From an uncultured Flavobacteriales bacterium (GTDB taxonomy: Bacteria > Bacteroidota > Bacteroidia > Palsa-965), in contig CAMLEF010000021.1 in the NCBI GenBank assembly GCA_946478675.1, positions 1 through 25,219 on the forward strand: 25,219 nucleotides of DNA, read 5' to 3'. The translations under genes were made by a program, and so were the position numbers. Positions 15,298 to 20,477 of this stretch are shown here, one piece after another (position 1 is the stretch's first letter; every line of letters begins with the position of its first letter). Under the pieces are notes generated by a model, which had not been told where the DNA came from, made no database searches, and saw nothing but the letters and a program-made list of their open reading frames with translations.

Positions 15298-15843
15298 ATG
15301 GCAGAGGCCACACATGAGGAGTTCCTGCGGTTGTATAAGCCGCTTCACCAGCAGTTCGTCCGGTATTGCAGCAATCATGCGTACGGATTGATGGAGACGG
15401 AAGATCTCGTGCAGGAAACGATCCTTTCCACGCTGCAGCGGTTCGATTCGATTCGCGAGAAGGAGAAGCTTATTGGTTATATGATCACGGCGGCGAACAA
15501 CATCGTGCGGAATCATTTGCGGCGAAAAAAATTCAAAGGCGATTTTAACGAGAAAGCGTTCCGGCGATTGGAAGCCGGCGGCACGGATGCAGAAACGGCA
15601 CTCGATATTCATCACCTTCATGTAGCGTTGCAGCAATTGCCGGTGAAGGACAAAGAAGCGATTTTGCTGTTCGAGATCAACGGCTTCAGCATCGAAGAGA
15701 TTGCGGCGATACAGGGCGCAACGGCGGGCGCAACGAAAACACGGTTGAGCAGGGCACGTGAAAAGCTGCGCGTGCTGATGGAAGATGAAGTGCCGCAACC
15801 GGAACCCGCAGGAAAAGTCAGCCAGTTATTCATGCTCTTATAA
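15298..15843 (+). CDS. ECF-family RNA polymerase sigma factor
   Basis: A 181-residue sigma-70 family protein. Region 2 (about 10-75) includes METEDLVQETILSTLQRF and YMITAANNIVRNHLRRKK. Region 4 (about 105-160) includes LPVKDKEAILLFEINGFSIEEIAAIQGATAGATKTRLSRAREKLR, with the helix-turn-helix that reads the -35 element. The C-terminal 20 residues are a non-conserved tail. It directs RNA polymerase to a small regulon, probably in response to an envelope signal. The next gene begins nine bases after the stop and encodes a membrane protein with a short cytosolic N-terminus, the usual arrangement for a sigma/anti-sigma pair. Confidence 0.93.
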   Translation: MAEATHEEFLRLYKPLHQQFVRYCSNHAYGLMETEDLVQETILSTLQRFDSIREKEKLIGYMITAANNIVRNHLRRKKFKGDFNEKAFRRLEAGGTDAETALDIHHLHVALQQLPVKDKEAILLFEINGFSIEEIAAIQGATAGATKTRLSRAREKLRVLMEDEVPQPEPAGKVSQLFMLL

Positions 15844-15851
15844 GTTCCCCC

Positions 15852-16820
15852 ATGCAACCTGATAAAATCAACCGGGCATTTGAAGCGCTGCGAAAGGCAG
15901 AGCCGGAAATTCCGCTGGAAAAAGTGGAGCAGTTCGTGATCGCGAGCGTCGCCACCGGTGTCGCTTCCGCCTCTTTCTTCTCGAAGTTCGCTATCAAGTT
16001 TCACCTTAATACGATTATTGCCATGACAACCGCCGCAGCTGCCGCACTTACCGGCTTGCTTCTGTTCATGAACAGCCACGAATCGAAAACCGCTGATTTC
16101 GCGCAAATGAAAAACAAACCGGCTTCACCCGTAACGACGAATTACGAAGAAGCGCCGTCCGCCTCTTCCATCGCGCCGCTTTCGGTGGATACGCCGTCGA
16201 CGGAAGTGAAGAAAGCGCCGCCCGCCACGACCACTTCGATCACTGTTACTTCCACCAATGAAAAAAGCGGATCGACCACAACGACCGTCAACGCGGGTTC
16301 CGGCAATTCGGTTTACGTCAACGTTTCCCCGAAAGGAGAAGTAACGACGCAGGTATTCACGTTAAGTGATCCGCAGGAGCCGGGCGATGACGACGGTGAT
16401 GTGTATGCCGCGTATGCGTATGCATGGAATGGCGACAGCACGGATACGGCGGCGGCAGTTGCGGAAGAAGACGAAACTCCCGGCAATGAAGGCCAGGAGA
16501 TGGCGTACACGAATTATTTCGGCGCCGATTACTACAAGGCAATGTCGTCGCTGGCGTGCAATCATTACAGCGACACGCTTCCGAAAATCATCGAAGATGC
16601 GCTGATCAAAGACGGGCTCATCACCGACCGCAAGCAGTATACGTTCTCGTTTACCGGGAAAAAATTAATGGTCAACGGAAAAGAACAACCGCATGATACG
16701 TGGGAGCGTTACCGTCAGTTGATCGTGGAGCATTCGGATTATCGCGTCAACAAACATTTCGAATACCAGATCAACGTCAACAGGAATAACGAGACGATCA
16801 ATATCAATAACGGAGACTGA
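15852..16820 (+). CDS. Single-span membrane protein, probable anti-sigma factor
   Basis: A 322-residue protein without a recognised domain. A cytosolic N-terminus of about 50 residues (KINRAFEALRKAEPEIPLEKVEQFV) precedes one transmembrane helix (about 53-73, NTIIAMTTAAAAALTGLLLFM). A long Ser/Thr/Pro/Asp-rich linker follows (about 80-215, with the acidic DDDGDV and EEDE patches), then a folded-looking C-terminal part (about 225-322) with CNHYSDTLPKIIEDALIKDG and a KYTFSF-like strand. Topology and position directly behind an ECF sigma gene suggest that the N-terminus sequesters the sigma factor and the outer part senses a signal. No zinc-binding anti-sigma motif is visible. The function is inferred from context. 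Confidence 0.6.
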   Translation: MQPDKINRAFEALRKAEPEIPLEKVEQFVIASVATGVASASFFSKFAIKFHLNTIIAMTTAAAAALTGLLLFMNSHESKTADFAQMKNKPASPVTTNYEEAPSASSIAPLSVDTPSTEVKKAPPATTTSITVTSTNEKSGSTTTTVNAGSGNSVYVNVSPKGEVTTQVFTLSDPQEPGDDDGDVYAAYAYAWNGDSTDTAAAVAEEDETPGNEGQEMAYTNYFGADYYKAMSSLACNHYSDTLPKIIEDALIKDGLITDRKQYTFSFTGKKLMVNGKEQPHDTWERYRQLIVEHSDYRVNKHFEYQINVNRNNETININNGD

Positions 16821-16840
16821 TCGCAGCTTCAATCGCTTTC

Positions 16841-16871
16841 ATCCCGGTTAATTCGTTAGCCGGGATTTTTT
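16841..16871 (+). terminator. Rho-independent terminator of the sigma/anti-sigma operon
   Basis: ATCCCGGTTAA and TTAGCCGGGAT form an 11-base stem with one G-U pair and a tight TTCG loop, followed by six T. It lies 20 bases after the operon's last stop codon. Confidence 0.9.
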
Positions 16872-16885
16872 ATTTGGTGGAGAAA

Positions 16886-18367
16886 TTATTTTGCTGCGGT
16901 TTCGAGCACTTCGAAGATGCGCACCATGCCCAGCGTATCGAGGCGGCAATATTCGGCGAGCGCGTCTTTGTGCTCTGCGAGCGTAAAAATATCCATGACG
17001 CGATCGAGCTTTTCGTAGATCGCCATGGCGTGGCTGCCGTTCTGGATGAGCAGCGATTCGTAATTCATGTCTTCGACGAGCGCGGGCAAAACGTTCTTCA
17101 GCGATACGGAACCGTTCATGCCGGGATGATGGTACCATCCTTCGGAGAACGGCTGCATGAGATCGCGGATGCGCGCGTGGCGCTGATCGATCTCGGCGGC
17201 TGCATCTGGAAATTTCCGCCGAAGCAAATTCAACGCATTTTTTTCTGCGGCCGCATCGTACGCGAGGATCGGCGCATCACCGGCCGTGTCGGCGAGAAAT
17301 TGTCGCAGGAACGCTTCGCGCGGATCGGGGCCGGGTTCCGCCATGAACGATTGGTACGAGACGTTTCCATCGGCGCTGCGCGTGTGCAGCGAATACGCGA
17401 ACGGCAAAGCCTGGAACGGATGCGTGCCGTCGTAACGCGGGATGGCCGGCTGGAAATTTTCAATATCGAGGAAGAGCAGTTCGCCGCGCAACGAAGCGAT
17501 GTATTCCTGCAGCTTCTCTTTCTCGACGATCACATCTTTCTGTCGGCGGGAAAGCGCCTGCAATCGTGCAAGTCGCGGCAAGGTGGTTTCGGCAGGAATC
17601 TGTTCGGGAAAGATGAATCCTTCGCGGAAAAATTTCGCCTGTTCTGCGCGGGAGATGCCGGTAAGCCCGAACACATTTCCTTCCGGCACGTGCTTCCAGC
17701 ATTGTCCGCGGAAGTCGCATTCGTAAGGCGTGAAGCACTGTTCGCCGACAGAGATTTCAGGCGCCTGCTTTCCTTTCAGCACGAGCTTGTGGTCGGCGAT
17801 TTTCTGCGTGATCTCCGGCAGGCGTTCTTCTGCGAAGCGCAATACGGAGACGGTCTTGAAAAGTTGCTGCAGTTGCAGCGGCCCGCGGCGCACGTAATCG
17901 CCATTGACATGCACGAGTGAAAAATCGAGCAGCGGAATGCCGGAACCTTTCAGCACAAAATACTGCAATGCGGCATCGTTGTAATACGCTTTGCTCAGTC
18001 GCAGCGAGCTTTTCACTTCGTAAGCCCGCCAGCCAATGCCATCACGCACCAGAATATCGACAAGCACCAATACTTGTTCATGCACGAATGCCGCTTCGTA
18101 GATCACGTTCTCGCCGGCAGCCATCAGCTCCTGCGTACGCGCCACAGCTTTCGAAGATTTCGGACCTGTCTTGTCGGTGGCGTCTTTTCCGCCGGGAAAT
18201 AATTGTCGCGCCAGCTCTCCTACTTCATGCCCGCGCGTAAACGTCGCCTGCCGCGCAGGAGGAATCGGATCCCTGTACTGCGGGTAGTAGCGGTAAAAGA
18301 ACAGCGCTTTGGGGCACTGGAGTCCTTTGATGTAAGAGGTTTTGCTGAGAAGATAGTGCGACAACAA
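16886..18367 (-). CDS. DUF2779 protein: RecB/Cas4-like nuclease fused to DnaQ-like exonuclease
   Basis: About 493 residues. The N-terminal half looks like a RecB-family PD-(D/E)XK nuclease with an iron-sulphur cluster: first Cys in GLQCPKAL (18), catalytic candidates E91, D104 in LVDILV, E117-x-K119 in YEVKSS and Q135, then Cys 211, 217 and 223 (CFTPYECDFRGQC). This is the four-cysteine layout of Cas4/AddB. The C-terminal half is DUF2779, a DnaQ/RNase H-like exonuclease fold with FLDIEN (D301, E303), ILAYDAAAEKNAL and a final YCRLDT. It probably processes DNA, but the role is unknown and no partner gene is adjacent. The frame continues upstream to a TTG at 18421 through repeat sequence. The TTG at 18367 (giving LSHYLLSKTSYIKG) is preferred; no ATG is available. 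Confidence 0.8.
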   Translation of the reverse strand: MLSHYLLSKTSYIKGLQCPKALFFYRYYPQYRDPIPPARQATFTRGHEVGELARQLFPGGKDATDKTGPKSSKAVARTQELMAAGENVIYEAAFVHEQVLVLVDILVRDGIGWRAYEVKSSLRLSKAYYNDAALQYFVLKGSGIPLLDFSLVHVNGDYVRRGPLQLQQLFKTVSVLRFAEERLPEITQKIADHKLVLKGKQAPEISVGEQCFTPYECDFRGQCWKHVPEGNVFGLTGISRAEQAKFFREGFIFPEQIPAETTLPRLARLQALSRRQKDVIVEKEKLQEYIASLRGELLFLDIENFQPAIPRYDGTHPFQALPFAYSLHTRSADGNVSYQSFMAEPGPDPREAFLRQFLADTAGDAPILAYDAAAEKNALNLLRRKFPDAAAEIDQRHARIRDLMQPFSEGWYHHPGMNGSVSLKNVLPALVEDMNYESLLIQNGSHAMAIYEKLDRVMDIFTLAEHKDALAEYCRLDTLGMVRIFEVLETAAK

Positions 18368-18376
18368 TACAAAGTT

Positions 18377-18403
18377 AGGAGTTTTGAGTCTGGAGTTCGG
18401 AGC
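18377..18403. repeat. Left family B arm of the candidate element
   Basis: Degenerate 7-base units (TAGGAGT, TTTGAGT, CTGGAGT, TCGGAGC in this register) lie immediately upstream of the chosen DUF2779 start. If the longer frame of that gene were used, they would be read as its first codons. Confidence 0.75.
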
Positions 18404-18496
18404 TGCCGAATTGAATTGCAAAACTTTGGTTTCCCTCCAAACAACTTTATCCGTTTGTTACCGGCTAATTGATCGGCACTTCCATTTATTTGCGCC

Positions 18497-18859
18497 ATGG
18501 AAGACAACCTTTTCAATTTTGAATCGCTGAAAGTGTATCAGAAATCCCTCGACTATGCAGATTTCGCTTACGTCATTGCTGGAAAGTTACCTGAATTGGA
18601 ACGCTATAACCTGACAGATCAGCTTAGACGAGCAGCCACTTCAATTGCTTTAAACCTGGCAGAAGGCAGTGGCGGAACGAAAAAAGAATTCAAAAACTTT
18701 ATCCGTATTTCAAAACGATCGATCAAGGAATGCATCGTTTGCACCACTCTTGCCCATAGGCGAAAATACATCTCAGACGAAGAGAATCAAACCGGACGGC
18801 AGCTTCTTACAGAAATATCAAAAATGGCGAGCGGATTATACAAATCGCTTGGAGCATAA
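18497..18859 (+). CDS. Four-helix-bundle protein (23S rRNA intervening-sequence/Avd-like family)
   Basis: A 120-residue protein that is helical throughout and matches the TIGR02436 four-helix-bundle family: FESLKVYQKSLDYADFAYVI (helix 1), LTDQLRRAATSIALNLAEGS (helix 2, the best conserved block), KKEFKNFIRISKRSIKECIV (helix 3) and a C-terminal helix ISKMASGLYKSL. Family members are encoded in intervening sequences of 23S rRNA genes in some bacteria. A related fold, Avd, binds RNA and the reverse transcriptase in diversity-generating retroelements. Neither an rRNA gene nor a reverse transcriptase is present here. The gene is complete, low in G+C and framed by inverted family B repeats. A near-match to the -7 word (TTTATTTG, 18485-18492) ends four bases before the ATG. 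Confidence 0.88.
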   Translation: MEDNLFNFESLKVYQKSLDYADFAYVIAGKLPELERYNLTDQLRRAATSIALNLAEGSGGTKKEFKNFIRISKRSIKECIVCTTLAHRRKYISDEENQTGRQLLTEISKMASGLYKSLGA

Positions 18860-18879
18860 CCCCTCGATTATTGCTCCCC

Positions 18880-18914
18880 GCTCCGAACTCCTGACTCCAA
18901 ACTCCAAACTCATC
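18880..18914. repeat. Right family B arm of the candidate element
   Basis: The units CTCCGAA, CTCCTGA, CTCCAAA, CTCCAAA are inverse complements of the left-arm units. The arm starts 20 bases after the four-helix-bundle stop codon and is followed by a terminator hairpin. Confidence 0.8.
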
Positions 18915-18921
18915 AAAACTT

Positions 18922-18957
18922 GAAAGCCGCTGCATCTTACGGGACGCAGCGGCTTTC
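18922..18957. terminator. Bidirectional terminator hairpin
   Basis: A perfect 12-base stem, GAAAGCCGCTGC / GCAGCGGCTTTC, with a 12-base loop. It lies between the convergent four-helix-bundle gene and the 62-residue protein gene. The flanks are only weakly T-rich on either strand. Confidence 0.75.
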
Positions 18958-18981
18958 GTCAAACCATCATCACTGTACCAA

Positions 18982-19170
18982 CTAATTATTTACAGTTTCG
19001 ATCTGCCCTACCAAAGAAGAAGGGCGGATGTCCAGGGACCGCGAGTAACGCAGCAGGGTGTCGATCACCTGTTGCCGCGGCTCTGCGGAGAATTCTTCTT
19101 CAGCAAAGCGAAAAAGATCATCGCTGTCAATGCTGAGATTCATGATTTCAAGAGTAGAGGTTTTAGCCAT
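18982..19170 (-). CDS. Small acidic protein of unknown function
   Basis: A 62-residue open frame starting MAKTSTLEIMNLSIDSDDLF, acidic in the middle (DSDDLFRFAEEEF) and predicted helical (QQVIDTLLRYSRSLDI). No family is recognised. It lies downstream of the second ECF sigma gene in the same orientation, 278 bases away with a palindrome between, and is followed by a terminator hairpin. That placement and the ATG start make it more likely a real gene than a chance frame. The distance argues against a simple operon with the sigma gene, and there is no membrane span, so it is not an obvious anti-sigma factor. Confidence 0.5.
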   Translation of the reverse strand: MAKTSTLEIMNLSIDSDDLFRFAEEEFSAEPRQQVIDTLLRYSRSLDIRPSSLVGQIETVNN

Positions 19171-19251
19171 CGGGAGATTGTTGATTTCTGATGGTAAAAC
19201 GCCCCTTCTGAAACGGATATTGTGCAGGGAATTAAAAAAGTTGAAAAACCG

Positions 19252-19320
19252 GTTGGTGGGTCGGTCGGTTGTCGGTCAGTCGGTTCACTACTGACCGACA
19301 ACCGAATGACCGACCGACCG
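19252..19320. repeat. Intergenic palindrome, family A variant (TCGGTCGG words)
   Basis: The left arm (about 19252-19284) has GTCGGTCGGTTGTCGGTCAG. The right arm (19291-19320) has CTGACCGACAACCG and GACCGACCGACCG. The loop is six to seven bases. Units are 4 or 8 bases long and related to ATTCGGTC of the other family A copies. It sits in the 278-base gap between the second ECF sigma gene and the 62-residue protein gene. Nothing else was recognised in that gap. Confidence 0.85.
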
Positions 19321-19448
19321 TTCCCCCTGGAAAGCACCGTCTTCTCCCCCAGCACCGGCAGTTCATTAAAACGGAAAACGGCCCCTTTTACAGAGACCGT
19401 TCCCTACCGGTGTTGAAATCATCCTTTCCTCCGGAATTGCTCCGGTTG

Positions 19449-20033
19449 CTAGGCAGAAAGGGCAATGTTTTTCTTGTCCATCGACTTGCGGAGATTGATG
19501 AGCGCGTAGCGCATCCTTCCAAGGGCGGTGTTGATGCTGACGTTGGTCGTATCCGCAATTTCTTTGAAGCTCATGTCCATGTAATGGCGCATGATCAGGA
19601 CTTCCCGCTGTTCCGTCGGCAGCTCTTCGATGGCTTTGCGAAGATCCGTGCGGACCTGCTTCTTGACGATCTTGTCTTCCACGTTGCCCTGGCGAAGGCT
19701 GATGGTAGAAAAGACATCGAAGTCGTCGCCGCCATCCACCAGCGGCATGCGCTTCTGGCGACGGAAATGGTCGATGATCAGGTTGTGGGAAATGCGTAGC
19801 ACCCACGGCAGAAATTTGCCTTCGTCGCTGTAAGAACCTTTCTTCAGCGTGTGGATGACCTTGATAAACGTATCCTGGAAAATATCTTCGGCCAGGTGAC
19901 GGTCACGAACGACCATCATCACGTACGAGAAGATACGTTTCTTGTGTCGGGCGATCAGGATTTCTAAGCAGGGTTCGTTCCCGGCGATGTACAGGTCGAC
20001 CAGTTCCTGGTCTTGCAGTTGGTCGTAGCGCAT
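19449..20033 (-). CDS. ECF-family RNA polymerase sigma factor (Bacteroidota RpoE/SigW type)
   Basis: A 194-residue sigma factor. Region 2 spans about 10-85 (YVMMVVRDRHLAEDIFQDTF, GKFLPWVLRISHNLIIDHFRR) and region 4 spans about 125-180 (LPTEQREVLIMRHYMDMSFKEIADTTNVSINTALGRMRYAL). The sequence is of the type that is highly conserved across Bacteroidota as a housekeeping-like ECF factor. A strong Shine-Dalgarno (AAGGAGG, complement of 20039-20045) lies five bases before the ATG, supporting this start. A good promoter is predicted about 200 bases upstream, giving a long leader that contains a symmetric 29-base dyad. No anti-sigma gene is adjacent. Confidence 0.95.
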   Translation of the reverse strand: MRYDQLQDQELVDLYIAGNEPCLEILIARHKKRIFSYVMMVVRDRHLAEDIFQDTFIKVIHTLKKGSYSDEGKFLPWVLRISHNLIIDHFRRQKRMPLVDGGDDFDVFSTISLRQGNVEDKIVKKQVRTDLRKAIEELPTEQREVLIMRHYMDMSFKEIADTTNVSINTALGRMRYALINLRKSMDKKNIALSA

Positions 20034-20166
20034 AATAACCTCCTTTTAGGGTTTTCAACAGTTGGTCTGGTAGAAAACGTAGAAGTTTGCGCTATGCGGT
20101 CCTGTTTAGTGGCGAATGTGCCGGTGAAACTTGAATTTGTCGAGGTGTTACAGGGTATAACGGGCT

Positions 20167-20195
20167 ATTGTGTTAAATGTTGCATACAACACAAT
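20167..20195. promoter_or_regulatory. Symmetric dyad in the sigma gene leader, operator or RNA hairpin
   Basis: ATTGTGTT and AACACAAT are perfect eight-base inverted arms, and ATG/CAT triplets sit symmetrically inside them around the centre at 20181. The total length of 29 bases suits a dimeric repressor, but the site lies downstream of the predicted promoter and so could instead fold in the mRNA. Confidence 0.5.
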
Positions 20196-20235
20196 AATTT
20201 TTTCCGGCAACTCCTCGAAAAATGAACGTCTTAAA

Positions 20236-20266
20236 CAAATCTAATGTTATTACCCGAATATCCAAA
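20236..20266 (-). promoter_or_regulatory. Promoter of the ECF sigma gene
   Basis: On the minus strand, TTTG (complement of 20263-20266), a 19-base spacer and TAGATTTG (complement of 20236-20243) match the Bacteroidota -33/-7 consensus well. Transcription would start near 20230, leaving a leader of about 195 bases before the ATG at 20033. Confidence 0.65.
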
Positions 20267-20287
20267 ACCTATGCCAGTGTTAAAAAT

Positions 20288-20389
20288 CGGGGATTCGGTA
20301 ATTCGGGCATTCGTTCATTCGGAAAATTAATACAGTCATTTCCTCTAACAACGAATGCCGAGTTACCGAATGACCGAATGACCGACGGT
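20288..20389. repeat. Intergenic palindrome, family A, between divergent genes
   Basis: The left arm (20288-20322) is ATTCGGTA, ATTCGGGC, ATTCGTTC, ATTCGG. The right arm (20350-20389) carries ACGAATGC, TTACCGAA and TGACCGAA units. The loop is about 27 bases. It lies between the promoters of the sigma gene and uvrA, so at least here the palindrome cannot be a simple 3'-end terminator of either gene. Confidence 0.85.
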
Positions 20390-20447
20390 CACTGCCCAAT
20401 TTTTCATAAGAGCACTGCAATGCCCTCCTTTTCACCCCATTTTACCG

Positions 20448-20473
20448 TAATTTTGCAGTCCTTTTTAAGGAGG
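20448..20473 (+). promoter_or_regulatory. -7 element and strong Shine-Dalgarno of uvrA
   Basis: TAATTTTG (20448-20455) is an exact TAnnTTTG match. AAGGAGG (20467-20473) lies four bases before the TTG start at 20478. The strong ribosome binding site fixes the non-ATG start. Confidence 0.6.
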
Positions 20474-20477
20474 AATT

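Larger units (their letters stand above)
18377..18914. mobile_element. Candidate element: four-helix-bundle gene between inverted family B repeats
   Basis: Family B repeat units occur in direct orientation at 18377-18403 (GAGTCTGGAGTTCGGAGC near its inner edge) and in inverted orientation at 18880-18914 (GCTCCGAACTCCTGACTC at its inner edge). The arms enclose a single gene, 18497-18859. The inner edges of the two arms agree at 17 of 18 positions as an inverted pair. The enclosed gene is poorer in G+C (about 43% by hand count over 18541-18840) than its neighbours. The palindrome at 13664-13756 has the same arms with only a short loop. No target-site duplication could be recognised. Confidence 0.5.

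Noticed and set aside
16874..17920. A 348-residue frame opposite the DUF2779 gene, and similar ones at 324-1178, 7903-9015 and 24009-25055
   Set aside because: All lie antisense to well-supported genes and have the Arg/Asp/His-rich composition typical of shadow frames in this G+C range.
18497..18859. Diversity-generating retroelement, because the protein resembles Avd
   Set aside because: No reverse transcriptase, template repeat or variable repeat lies within the window.
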